Source: Guyanagaster necrorhizus
Taxonomy: Eukaryota; Basidiomycota; Agaricomycetes; Agaricales; Physalacriaceae
NCBI RefSeq assembly: GCF_019112545.1
Contig: NW_025064916.1
Coordinates: 124,910-188,909, forward strand
Length of the DNA stretch: 64,000 nt
Reading direction: 5' to 3'
The position numbers and the translations under genes are program-made. The notes below the pieces were generated by a model that made no database searches, was not told the DNA's origin, and saw only the letters and a list, made by a program, of their open reading frames with translations. Positions 11,307-23,606 of this stretch are shown here, one piece after another; position 1 is the first letter of the stretch; each line of letters starts with the position of its first letter.

Positions 11307-12010
11307 CATTTATGAAGTCATTTCTGACTCTACCTTCAATGAGATCAAAGGCAAAGCAACAATGGCTCTCATCTGGAAGAAGCTTGTTGCTACCATGACT
11401 GGCAAGAGTGATCTTGTATGTAAACACCTTCTTATCCAGCTTGAAAATATGGCTTGCTCTAATAAAGGCAATATATATGAACACTTTGCTGAAATAAAAA
11501 TTCCCTATGAATAAATTGAAGAGATGAGTCTGAAGATTGAAGACAATCAGTACACTTTAATGATCTAAAAATCACTTCCACCTTCCTATCACTATATATG
11601 TCACACCCTCTCTACTGCCAGCAAGTTTACTGGAAAGACTCTGACATCAGACATTCTCACTGCAGCTCTGCATGAAGAATGAGATAAAAAGATCACATCA
11701 AAGGCTACTGCTAAAAATATAGCAATGTCTGCTCAATGACAGAGCAAAGAAAAGGGCCAGAGCTCTGGAGGAAAGTTAAAGAAAAGACCTGATTGATCTC
11801 ATCTCAAATGCACAAATCCAGTATATGACAAAACTGGTCACCTCATTGCAGATTGTTGATGCAAAGATGGTGGAAAAGCAGAATAAGATCCAGCTTTGAA
11901 GAAGAACAAGGCTAAAGGGAAGAAAAAGGCAAAGGAGTCAACATCTGCAGCTATTGACAAGAGTGATGATGAACATGTTATTGCTATTGTGCAATAGGAA
12001 GAGGAAATCT
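11307..12010 (+). pseudogene. Copia gag relic, 3' part with zinc-knuckle remnant
   Basis: Continues the gag relic interrupted at 3341. Plus-strand codons include KKLVATMTGKSDLVC, QLENMACSNKGN and LPPSYHYICHTLS, then a lysine-rich nucleic-acid-binding tail. Near 11,809-11,856 is a CCHC-like segment C-T-N-P...TGHLIADC in which the expected second Cys is Tyr, a G-to-A change. This is the usual layout of basidiomycete Copia Gag. Several stops show decay. Confidence 0.65.
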
Positions 12011-12179
12011 TCAGCTACCACTTTCCATGGAAAAAAGACAGAAACCTACTATAACAAGTTTTTCAAAATACATACAAAGCATTTTTGAATGTCAGTCTTA
12101 CTAATTTAGTATCTCCAGACTTGCAAGAGAATAGCTTGCTAGCAGTTCTAATACCAAGTATTGAAATCTGCCTTTGATT
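12011..12179. other. Junction of two opposed Copia relics
   Basis: No motif is readable in this stretch. Plus-sense Copia gag ends on its left and minus-sense Copia protease begins on its right, so one Copia element was probably inserted into, or recombined with, the other. Confidence 0.35.
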
Positions 12180-12450
12180 TGTTTCACAGAGGATTCCATT
12201 TAATAAGATTGAGATGTGTATTCAGTAAAATCTTTAAGCTTCTGTGAAAAACTGTCATTAGCTCCTGAGTCAAGGAAGTACAAGAACTTAGATGGATTAT
12301 ATCCTTGAAATATTGTTGAAACATAGACCTTGTCTGCAACTGATGCATCACAAACAAATTCCTCAACTTCAAATAAGCTCAGATCAATTTTATTCTTGTT
12401 TGCCTCTTTCAGATCTAACATATTAAAGTTTGACATTGACAGAATAGTCA
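12180..12450 (-). pseudogene. Minus-sense Copia protease relic (left part, split by element B)
   Basis: The minus strand reads NPSKFLYFLDSGANDSFSQ and KDFTEYTSQS, a Copia retropepsin loop with DSG and the following strand. The sequence stops at agtca (12446-12450), the target-site duplication of element B. Its gag portion resumes on the other side of B, from 36,260 up to 38,760. A frame of about 83 codons is still open. Confidence 0.7.
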
Positions 12451-12907
12451 TGTTATGATTTTCCCTGTTCTTTTCTTGATTAACTCTTATTTCTGCTTAG
12501 TCAAAGCACCTATACCAGCACTTAGAACTATAGGACAGGCTTAGTCATCATAGTAGGCTGAGTCTACCATTGTTCTTTGATGACAACAATGCCTTTTGAT
12601 AATAGATAATACTCTTTTGTAGATAGTCATGATGCTCAAAGACAATAAGCACCATAATCTAGAAACACACAATTAATAGGAATATACTTATTCTACAGAT
12701 AAACAGTATATAAGTAGTGTAACTCTCACTGTATATCTCCAGCTTCAAGCTAAAGTTTATTCTCTATTATTCTACTTTGAGCTGACTTGAATTGGCCTTG
12801 AGACACAATACTATACAAGTGTATAAGTGAACTTAGGCATGACTGTACAAACTTGATACAGTGCTCACTTATCACATGTTTAGATCACATATCACTTAGT
12901 CTTAACA
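12451..12907 (+). repeat. Element B 5' LTR
   Basis: 457 bp, TGTTAT...AACA. It carries a TATATAAG box at 12707-12714 and, 34 bp from its start, the 13-base segment 12741-12753 that is complementary to the primer-binding region just outside the LTR. TSD agtca precedes it. Confidence 0.9.
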
Positions 12908-12908
12908 A

Positions 12909-12921
12909 TTAGCTTGAAGCT
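12909..12921 (+). promoter_or_regulatory. Element B primer-binding region, perfect complement of its own LTR
   Basis: TTAGCTTGAAGCT, one base inside the 5' LTR, is the exact reverse complement of 12741-12753 in that LTR. The LTR segment starts 34 bp after the TATA box, where transcription is expected to begin. This is the arrangement used by Tf1/sushi chromoviruses, in which the mRNA 5' end primes its own reverse transcription instead of a tRNA. Confidence 0.75.
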
Positions 12922-12949
12922 TTCTGCTTCTCTTTCTTTATACACATCA

Positions 12950-15900
12950 GCATGAAAGAAACTGAATGCCACCATTGAACATATCAACCTCTGATCTTAC
13001 TGACAACTTTTTCAAACTATTAGCTTCTATTATTAGAATGCTTCTAGGTTTACTTGCTATCATCTAACTCTGCTGCAGACAACAATTGATAACTGTCTGG
13101 ATAATCCAGCACTACTATACATTCAAACAGATACAACTGATTCTATGAAATGTCACACTCAATCTCCCCTTTCATGACATTTCAACCTCTGCCTGAAACT
13201 CCTTCCAGCCTGTATTCAGACTCATACCTGAAGTCTAGCCTAGCAGCTCAAGTTCACAAAATAATCAAGAAAAAGAAAGACACACTTATCTTCTAGAACC
13301 CCAACAAACAAATAGCAGAAACAGTAACCCTCAGCTCACTGAGTTCAGAAACCTGTGGGTATAGCCAATGAACCTTCCTCCAGTCTCAGACTATGAGGAT
13401 GAGGACTTTTTCAATGACTTCTTTGATGCAGAACTATCCTCCAACTCTACTGCCTCTTCTGAGCATAGAATTGGAGACCATGTCAGAGACTCCCTTGATG
13501 CTCCTTAGATGGCTTCAAGCTCCAACTCTGAACATAGCTCCCTCTATGCAACTCCAGACAGAAGCCTCATCTCTTCTGTCCACACTGACTATGATAGTTA
13601 TAGGGCCACTAATCTCTGGTCAAATGATGAGAATCCACCAAAAAGATAGTGAGAGAGTCTCTATCACTGAGTTACCTCTGATGGAGGACCACAAGAAGTC
13701 TCTTTCCCTATAGACAAAACAGAACAAGCCTGAGATCTCACTGAGTATACAGCTGCTCAGGCACAGAATGAGTATGAGGAAGTCCAGTATGACACTCAGT
13801 ATTGCCACCACCAGTGTGAGCTTGAGGCCATCACTTGGAGATCTGCTTCTCTAATGTGGTATGGACTCAGAACTGAAATCTCAGACTCCCCATTTAGGGA
13901 GCCTAGCACAACAGAAACTGATCCCTAGACTGGACCTACAGAAGCTATCACCCCAAGTGAGACAGCTCAGCAGAACACTCATTCCTCTCTCTCCAGACAT
14001 TCTAATGCCTCTGGCACAGATACCATTCCCTCAGATGCTGGTTTCATTCTTGACACCTATAGACTTTGAGTCTCTCCCAATATTCATATCAGTGACCACA
14101 GTATCCAAAGATTCCTCAGAGGAAGGATTACAGGATTATTCCTCAATCTGTTCTTCTACCAAAACCTCCACTAATATTGCCATGAAATAGAGGAACAGAG
14201 AGCATACAGCAGCCACCAAAAAGACTCTGAGATTGGCACTAGCTAATCTCAGTCACAGTCTCCTCCTAGGGCCAGTCCCAATACCACCAGACCCAGCACT
14301 CAGAACAAAGACCAGCTCTCTCATAATGGTCAAGCCTCATACTCTGTCCATCTATGACCAGCTTAGCAGCTACCCTACCAAGGAGAGTGAGGACAAAGAG
14401 GATGAGGGAGATGAGAAGGATAAAGATGACATCTCTTTTGAATGGGGAAAGTGGATTGAATATGCAAAGGAGAATATAAATAAAGAAGTCTTAGAGAAGA
14501 AAATTCAAAGAGAACAGGAGAAAGAATATTTGCAGCTATACCAAGAGGGAGTAGCCATTCTATGGAAGGACATCAGCTAGTTGATGATGCCCTTAAGATG
14601 AGAATATGTGGTTGCAGATAGTATTGAAAAAATTGACATTTTATAGTATACCACAATTGAGCATGCAATTTTTATTTATAATAGGCACCATTCTGAAGAC
14701 TTATTGGGAAAAATTCTGGCCTACAAATTCAAAAACAAGGTTCAACCAATGCTATAGACTCTATCAGTCACTCTGAAATGAGCTGTTTATACAGCACCAT
14801 CCATCTGAAGCTCAACAACCTAATATATATACTGAACTCTATTAGTTCAAAGCTCAGCAACTTGGCTCATCTGATCTTGACCACAGCTGACCAGCCAGCT
14901 CACTGGATTTTGAAATCCCTGGACCAGTAAGGAGAGCTGAATCTTTGGAGGACAGCCACTATCCAACAAAGCAGGACCTAGTGGCAAAGCTTTTAAAGTT
15001 GATGATCTGAAGGCTATCAAACTTGGTTTTATTGTATAAGATGGAGTAATCATATGAAAGAAAGCATGACCAGCAGAAAGTCCAGTTGCTAATGATAACT
15101 CACTTTATTCATTCTTTGGACTGCCAGCTGAATAGCAATGACCACCATTTGATCAATATTCTAACTCGATGGGGGCACTATTCTAAGATACTGCTATTAT
15201 CAATTGCAAATCTGATCTGCTCTAAAAGCTTCACTCTTTCAAAAGCACATTAGATGATATTGATCACTTTCTTATTGACTGTGAACAGTATTTTGAGGTA
15301 TACTCAGTTGATTTCTCCTTTGATATTTATTGAGTTGCTTTTGTCTTGACATACCTCAAAAACAAAGCCAAGGTCTGATGGACTCTACTTTCTCTAAGCC
15401 TTTATTCAACCACCAAGTAGCACTATCAACTGCTATCCTGGCCAGTCTTCAAACAGATGCTTCATGATAAATTCATTGATCCTGCAGTTCAAGAAGTATA
15501 TAAGAATAAGATGAAGGAGTTGTAAATGAGAGACAAGATTATCAGTGAGTACTTTGATAAATTGGAATGCCTCAGCAAGCTCACTGAAATCCAGGATGAT
15601 ATTGCCAATAATAGAAAGATAGTTGAAATGCTCAAATGAGAGGCACTTCTCTCCTATATCAAGATGATTTCAGATATTAGGATGAATATACTAAAGGAGT
15701 ATGACATATAGAAGGAGCACATTATAGAAATGAACAAGAAGTGATAGTGGCAGAAGGCAGAACAGACCAATCTATAGAGGAACTAAAAACCCTATCAGCC
15801 TCAGAACACAAAGCCTGACAATTAAGCTAATATCACTAAGTCTGGTATCACATTCTCCAACACTTCTACATATGGGATGCAGAAGATAGGCACTGAGATC

Positions 15901-16015
15901 ACATACACCAGAAGTGGTAAACCAATGGATATAGATTAGCTGAAGAAGGAAGGCAAGTGTTTCAACTGTGGACAGAAGAGACACTTATCCAGAGACTGCT
16001 CAAAAAAGAAGTGAA
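12950..16015 (+). pseudogene. Element B gag relic
   Basis: Open pieces at 13393-13713, 13861-14190 and 14233-14580 give the Ser/Pro-rich then acidic first part. The stretch 15,180-15,730 gives the Gag core, and 15958-15999 encodes the knuckle KCFNCGQKRHLSRDC (C-x2-C-x4-H-x4-C, intact). Layout matches elements A, C and E. Many stops and frame changes lie between the pieces. Confidence 0.7.
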
Positions 16016-16589
16016 GACATTAAGATATAGATTGCTGAGCTGCAGAAAGAAGCAGATGGACTGGAGGAGCTTAGCAAGGACATGAAAGTGGAGAAGGTAA
16101 AAGACAGAGCTGACCAGTGAGTGATTCTACTGGATCAGCTGAAGGACTTAGCAGTGTGTCTCAAAAAGCTGCTGGATAGACTTATACTACTTCTGTAGTT
16201 ATGCCTGAATTATGTGTGTATTTGAATATACTCCAGTTGATTACTATAAGACCACTAAAAGAATCACCAAAAATTAAGACTCAACTGCCTATGAGCTGAA
16301 CAGAGAGAGTGATCCTTATTAGATGGCTCAAGCCCTTTGATACCAAATGGACTTAGCATGCCATCAAGAATGTGAAGACAGAAGAAAAAGCAAAGGCAGT
16401 ACTCAAGAACTGGATATATAAGACCCTGGCCAAAGAAGTAGTTGATGAAGTGATCAAAGAGATGAGGAAGGCTGAGTGATATCAAGCTCTAGAGTGGCTT
16501 GATGAACTTAGGGAATCCAAAAAGTATATTTGATAGCAGAAGACTCTAAGATGAGACCTGACCACCAGGGTCTAAATTGAGACTCTCAC

Positions 16590-16857
16590 TGCCTAATCCA
16601 CACATGCAGTAACAGCTCTGATCAATAGCAGCTGTACAGAGAGCTTGATCAATCACACTTTTGTTGACAAGCACAGTTTACTCACTCACACTATGGCTGC
16701 TCCTATCTCAGTATACAATGCAGATAGAATCAAGAACTGAGCTGAATTGATAACCAAATTTATTGAACTTCAGTTGACAATAGAAGATTATTCAGAACAG
16801 ATTGACTTAGCTGTCACTGATCTAGGAACCAAAGAAATATTCCTTGGACATGACTGG
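16590..16857 (+). pseudogene. Element B protease relic, first half
   Basis: The catalytic DSG loop now reads ALINSSCTESLINHT: both Asp to Asn and Gly to Ser are explained by G-to-A changes. It is followed by VYNADR and LGTKEIFLGHDW. The motif is cut at HDW by composite element C/E, and the second half follows at 32,893. Confidence 0.7.
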
Positions 16858-17318
16858 TATTAGATCTAAATTGCATGTGATCAAAACACATGATGAACAG
16901 GTGCTGTATCATATTTGTACAGTCATACCTGAGTTCACTTATTGTGCTTTGTTGACTATTATACTTCAAGGCCATTGACAAGAGGCTTGAGAGTGAAATA
17001 GTATGAATAAACTTTAGCTTGAAGCTGGGATTATATAGCAAGAGCTATTCTACTTATATACTGTTTATCCATTGAGATAAATATACTACTACTTATTGTG
17101 TCTGTCTGAGTCATTGTGCTTATTGTCTTTGAGTGTTGATACTATCTACAAAAGAGTTATTATGCATCATTGAGTGTTATCATCATATCAAAAGATAATG
17201 ATAGACTTGGCTTGTTGTGATGACTAAGCTGGTTCCACAGTTCTAAGTGTTGGTATAAGCACTCTGACTAAGCATAAATAGGAGTTAAAGTGAAGAGAAA
17301 AAGAAAAAAATCATAATA
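16858..17318 (-). repeat. Element C outer LTR (3' in element sense)
   Basis: About 461 bp, similar throughout to 32431-32887. It contains the self-priming segment (complement of 17014-17026), which is an exact complement of the primer-binding region at 32417-32429. CpG-free. It interrupts the protease of element B. Confidence 0.85.
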
Positions 17319-17329
17319 TTACTCTCTCT

Positions 17330-20300
17330 TTAAGACCATTATCCTGATAGCTTAATTTAGGGATAGTTCATAATCATGTATAGTATTAGATGCATTCATC
17401 TGTTTTTCATTTACTCATTGGTTAGATTCAGAGCTGTAGCCCTTCCAACTAATCAAGTAGTCAACCATTATTATGGTTCTGCTTTCTTTGGCTTTGATTT
17501 TTCATAATTTGTGATTTAATATTTGGTTGATTTCATAGTGTTCCTTATTGTTGATAAGATCTGGCAGTGGGAGAGGCAGTTGTTCTTGATTGGGGAATGT
17601 GGGAGCAATGAAGGGCATTAGAAGTGATTCATTGAACATATTGTAGATCTTTCAATTAGAGGAGAGATAGAGTTTATAAGCAGAGGCACCAACTTTTACT
17701 AGGATAGGAAAGGGTCCTATGCACTTGTCCACCAATTTTTGTTTTGGTCATAGGAGGTGAAGGTTAGAGGTGTCCAACCAGACTTTATCAGCAATCTGAT
17801 ATATATGTGCAGGTTTACAGTGTTTATTGTATTGTTTTTTCATTGAGAAAGCCACCTTTTTGAGGGTGATGCATATTTTGTTATAGATCTGGGATATTAT
17901 GTGAGCAAAATCAGAAGATGTGGGAGTGGTTGTATGAGTGCATTCAGCATGAGAGACATGTGGATGGTGACTATAGTTAATGAAGAATAGGGTCTTGCCT
18001 GTTGCAGAGTGGATGTGATTGTTGTATTGGAATGCTGTAAGAGCAAGCCATTTTATCCAGTCATCCTGTCAATAGTTAATAAAGAGTCAGAGATATTTCT
18101 CAATCTCTTGATTAACATGTTCCATCTGTCTATCCATTTGTGGATGATATGCAGTTGAAGCATTTCAGTGAATGTTGAGTAACTGGTACAAGTCATCTAA
18201 GAACTTTGAGACAAATTGTGGTCCTCAATCAGAGATGATCACTTGTAGCATACCATGTTTTGCATATACTTCATCACACAGAATCTTGGCCCACCCTTTA
18301 GAGGTTAGTTCTGTTGAACATATGATTGAAATGATCACCTTTGAGAACTGATTGATAATAATGAGAATTGTGTCATAATTATTGCACTCAGGTAATTCAG
18401 TAATCATATCAACTGAGATGTGAGTCCATGGTGACTGAGGAACCTCATTCAGATAGAGAAATGCAGTCTATGATTGTATCATTGACTTTCTCTATTGGCA
18501 GGTTTTACACTCCTTTACATAGTGCTCAATGTCTTAGCCCAATTTAGGCCACTAATATTCCTATAGTATCAACTCTTTGGTTTTCACAATTTCTGGATAG
18601 CCTGCAGTTATATAATTATAACATATGGCAATAATCTCACCATGAAGCTGCTGGTTGCATGGAATATAGATTCAGCTATTATAGCAGATCATTCTGTTCT
18701 CTCTTGTCATCTCTCACTTATAGTTTAATAATAGTGCCATATGTTGATCCCACTTGCTGCTGTCCCTTATAGTGCTTCTAACCCATTTATGGATCTCTTC
18801 TTCTGTTAGCATTATCATCACTCAGAAGTGTTCAGGCCTTAATAGTACCACTCCCTCATTGTTGTTCTGGTCTTAGTCATGGTCTGCTTGTCAGCTGAGA
18901 AGGTTGGCTTTTTTGTTAGCTATTTTGGCCTTGTAGTGTAATGTGTATTCATATTGGGAAAGCTCAGTAATCTAGTGGGCTTGATGATGATTGAGCTTCT
19001 GCAGAGAATGGAAGTATCAGAGATTTTGATGATTCATCCATACTTTGAAGGACTGGATTATGCTGATCAGATAATGACACCATTCTTCAAGGGTGAGCAT
19101 TATAGCCAGTAATTCTTTATCATAAATCTCATAGTTCTGTTCAGTGATAGTAAGCACTTTTGAGAGAAAGGCTACAGATCACTATTTTCTATCTTGTTCT
19201 TATAAGAGTACTATGCTGATCACCCTCTTGCTCAAATCAGCCTCCACTTGAAACTTCCTCTTCTGTATCAGGATAGCTAAGACTATGTTCTCAGTCAGTT
19301 GTTGTTTCAGGTCATCAAATGCAGATTGTTGGGAGTGTCTCCAGTTCCAGAGAGCATTGCCTGTTAGCTGTGTCATTGAGTGAACAATTTTGCTGTAGTC
19401 TCAAATGAACTATCAGTAGAAGTTCATAAATCCCAAGAAGGATTGTAGTTCCTTCTTCTTTATCAGCACTGGCCACTCCATTACTCCTGCTACCTTAATT
19501 GAGTTTATTCAAATGCCTCCTTCACTAATGATGACTCTGAGGTACTTCATTTCCAGGACCTTGAACTTGTATTTTTCAGCTTTGAGAAAGAGTTTATATT
19601 TTCTTATTAGTTCAAGCATCTGCTGTACTAGCTGTTAGTGCTCTGCCTGATTCTTGGACATGATCAGAATGTCATCTAGGTATATTGTTATCTTCCTGGT
19701 GGCAATAAAATCCTTGAAGATGTTGTTCATCATCTACTGGAAAGTGGCTGGCAAGTTTGTTAGCCTAAAGAACATTACAGTAGGCTTAAATAGCCCTCAG
19801 TTTATCTGAAAGGCTGCCTTCCACTCATTGCTCTCCTTGATTCACATATTATTATATCTCCATTGGACATCAAGTTTTATATAATACTTTGCCCTCTGTA
19901 GCTTGTCTATTAACTCTGAGATCAATGAAAGCAGATAGTGATTTTTGATCATCATCTCATTTAGCTTCTGGTGGTTCTGTACTGGTTGGAGTTTGCCATC
20001 CTTCTTTTTAATAAAGAAAAATGGTGAGGCCATGAGAGATTTCAATGGTCAGATCCTTCTGCTAGAGAGATTCTCATCTAGAAACTTGTCAAGCTCCTGC
20101 TGTTCATGATTCTTGAGAGGATAAGTCTTGCAGTCAAGATTGGCATTGGTGTTTGGGATGAGTTCGATTGCATAGTCCTATAGTTTGGGTTCTGGTAGCT
20201 CATCAAAGCTTTTCTTGTTGAATAGGTTATAGTAGTCTTGTGCCCATTCAGGAATCATCTTCTTGAATGTTTTTTCTTCTTTACCAGCATTGGCCTTGGC

Positions 20301-20850
20301 TGCCAAGTTGTTGGCATGATGTATGGTCTGAATGTGTAGGGCTTATTGAATGTCTACAGCAAGGATCATTTTTCTATCCTTCATCTCCTTATTCTATTGA
20401 TCTTTGAGATCCTCATTGGATAGTTTGAGTAAAGTCTTCTGATATTTACACCATATAAAGGTTATTCATCTGATCTTTCAGTTGACTAGCAGGTTGTGAT
20501 ATATTAGCTAGTCATGTCTTAGAAACACTTCTTTGGTTCCTAGATCTGTAACTGCTAAGTTGATTCACTTGGAGTGATCTCTGATAGTGAGTCAAAGTTT
20601 GATAAACTCAGTAATTAAGCCAGCTTAGTTTTTTGTGCTGTCAGCATTATATACTGGTATAAAGGCAGCTGTTGCCCAGGTTGGAAGGTTGTGCTTGTTA
20701 ATGAAAGCACAGTTTATTAAGCTGCTAGTGCAATCACTATTGATCAAAGCTGTGATAGCATAGACTGACCAATTAGTGAGGGTTTTGATCTGAGCCTTGG
20801 TGGTCAGGTTCTATCCTAGGGTCTTGGTTTGTTAAACATATCTTTGGGAT
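17330..20850 (-). pseudogene. Element C pol relic (chromodomain to protease)
   Basis: Read leftwards from 20,850: a protease loop with NSD in place of DSG near 20,735, the linker, RT (19842-20045 holds FFFIKKKDGKLQPVQ and KLNEMMIKNHY), a palm motif YLDDILIMS near 19,660-19,680 with both catalytic Asp codons intact, RNase H, the integrase core (18225-18407, QFSKVII) and a chromodomain remnant near 17,360-17,550. It is the only RT copy here that keeps YLDD. CpG-free with many stops. Confidence 0.75.
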
Positions 20851-23606
20851 CCACAAAGTTTGTTGAGCCACTCCAGGGTTTGGCACCACTCAGCTTGTTT
20901 CATTCCTTCAACTATCTTTGTTGATTACTTCTTCAGCTCAGATCTTATGTATCCAATTCTTAAGTATCATTTTAGCTTCCTCTTTTGTCCATGCATCTTT
21001 AATGGCTTGCCAAGTCTATTTGGTATTGAACAGCTTGAGCCACCTAGTGAGAGTCTCTTCTCCTGTTTGGTCTATAGGTGGTTGAGTTTTTTTCTTTGGT
21101 GATTTATGTATGGTGTGTGTGGTAGCAAAGGATTTGGGTATATTTGAATGCATATATAAATTAGGCATAGTAGTATCTACAGAAGTACTATTAGTCTGTC
21201 TCACAGCTACTGATGACACACTGTTCTGTTTCTTGGCTGACCCAGTGGAATCACTTACTGGTTGGCCCTGTCTTTTATCTCTTCAATCTTTGTTTCTGTA
21301 CTGAGTTTCTCTTCTTCTTTCTGCAATTTGGTGATCTGAGCCCAAATGTCTTCTCTGGTATGCTTTTTCTTCAGGCAGTCTCACAATATGTGGCCTCTTT
21401 ATCTGCAGTTAAAACACTTTTCTTTTTTATTTAGCCAATCAATATCCATTGGCTTTCCACTCCTGGTGTATATTGTTCCTGTCTCCATCTTCTGTGTTCT
21501 ATAAGAGAGAGTGCTAGTCAATGATAATGTGGTGGGTTTAGTAGTGCCAGTTTGATTACTGGTCTTTGAATTTGTTGGTTGAGTTGGTTTATGGTACTCT
21601 TGTAGATTTAATTGTTCTGCCTTTTAATGCTGTTGTTCCTTGTATATCTCAATGATTTGTTTCTTCCAAGTGTCATATCTCTTCAGAATGTTCATCCTGA
21701 TATTCAAAACTATCTTGATATAAGAGAGTGGGGTTCTTTGCTTGAGCACTTCTACTATGCAACCATTATCAGCAATGTTATTTTATATTTCAGTGAGCTT
21801 GGCAAGCCATTTCAGCTTGTTGAAATATTCTGTAGCTGCCTTATCATCCATCTTGAATTTCTTGATCTTAGATTTGTGAACCTTCTATACTGCCAGATCA
21901 ATGAATTTGTCATTGAGCATTTGCTTGAATACCAGCTAAAATGACAGTTGATAGTGCTGCCTGGTTGTCAAATAGAAGTTTGAGGAGATTAAGATCCATC
22001 AGGTTTTAGCCTTGTCCTTGAGATACAAGAAGGCAAAGGTGATCCAGTTCATGTTGGTTCCAAGGGAGGCAGCATAGACTTTGAAGTACTGTTTGCAGTC
22101 TATCAAAAAGTGGTCAATATCATCAGAAGTGCCTTTAAATAGGTGGGGTTTTCTTAATAGGTTAGGGTGGCATTAGAGGATGGCAGCATTTTCAGATAAT
22201 GTGCTCATTGAGTTGGGCCACTGATTGAAGGGAGGTCATCTCCACTCAGTTGGCAGTCTGGAGAATGAATAGAGGGAGTTGTCATCTGCAATGAGACTCT
22301 CTATAGGTGCTGCTTCTTTTTGCACAATTACTTTATTTCATATGGTAAACTCTAGCTGGATAGCTTCAGGGTCATCCTTGATCAGCTCTTTGCCACTGCC
22401 CTTGACTTCATCTGATGGCAGTTGTCCACTGAGAAGTTGACTTCCTCTGCCAGTCCATGGATTTCAGAATTCAGCAGATCATATGACTGGCTGAGGTTGA
22501 GATCACAAGAGTCAAGTTGCCAAAGATTGGATTAACAGCATAGTATAGGAATATTGGCTTCTGTTAGTTTGAATTGATGGTGCTGTAAATGAGATCCACA
22601 GCATTGGTTGAATGTTGAACTTAGACTTATACTTTGGTAAATTGCCAAGTTGGTCTTCAGGATGCTGCCTGTTGTAAATAGAGATAGCATGTTTAGTGGT
22701 GAAATACTGTAAAATATCCCACTATTCTAGAGCATCTGCATAGATATACTTTTATCTCATGCTTGATGCTAACCACTTGGCATCTTACCATAAGAATGTT
22801 ACCCCTTTGTATAGATCTTGATATTCTTTTTTCCTGCTTCATTGTATCTTCTCTGCTAACACTTCCTCATCTGTCTCATCATTGGCATATTTCATAAAAT
22901 CCTCCAGCCTATAGAGGCCTTTCTTGTCATCCTCATTGCCCTTATCCTCACTGCTCTCCTCAACCTTGCTGTCTTTAACAAGGAAGCTCTCTGGCTGGTT
23001 GTAGATAGATTGGGCAGAGGCTTTGATAGTAGCTAGCAAACTAATCATTGACTCAGATACTTGGTCTGATTTTGTTGCTAGTGGACCAAGGAGGAGACTG
23101 GTCAACAGGTCAGCCAGTGCTGACCTTGACATCTCTGCAATAGCTGCTGTGCACTCTGTGTTCCTTCAGTTCTCAGTGATAGATGCAGAAGTTTCAGTAA
23201 TGTTAGAGATTAAGAAAGAGTGCTGCAACTCTTTTGCCCAGAAATTGCCAGAGGCTGTGGTCAGAGACATGAGTGTTTTCAGGGACTCAAAGCCTGTAGG
23301 TGTCAAGTATAGATTCAGCATGGGAGAGGATAGTATCAGTGTTGGCAATACTGTCAGTTCAGAGATGAGAGAAGTAAGTGGTGCATCAGATGGTCTCACT
23401 GACAGTGATGGCCTCAGCCAACCCTGCTCAAGAGCCAGTTTTGCTTCATGCAGAAGTGCTGGACTCTCTAAATGGGAAATCTGGGAAATCTGAGGTCCTC
23501 TGGCTATATCATACTGGAAAACTTGATCCTCAGATAGTGGCTTTGAGGCAGCATTTCTCTCATCACTACTGTCTGTTGTATTCTGCTTCTTCATATTGAG
23601 CAAAAG
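20850..23606 (-). pseudogene. Element C gag relic, truncated
   Basis: Minus-strand pieces match gag of A, B and E: a decayed CCHC knuckle near 21,370-21,420 with stops in it, an acidic block (22839-23132) and the Ser/Thr-rich block (23166-23633). It ends abruptly at an LTR (23607) about 0.9 kb short of where the primer-binding region should be. Confidence 0.65.
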
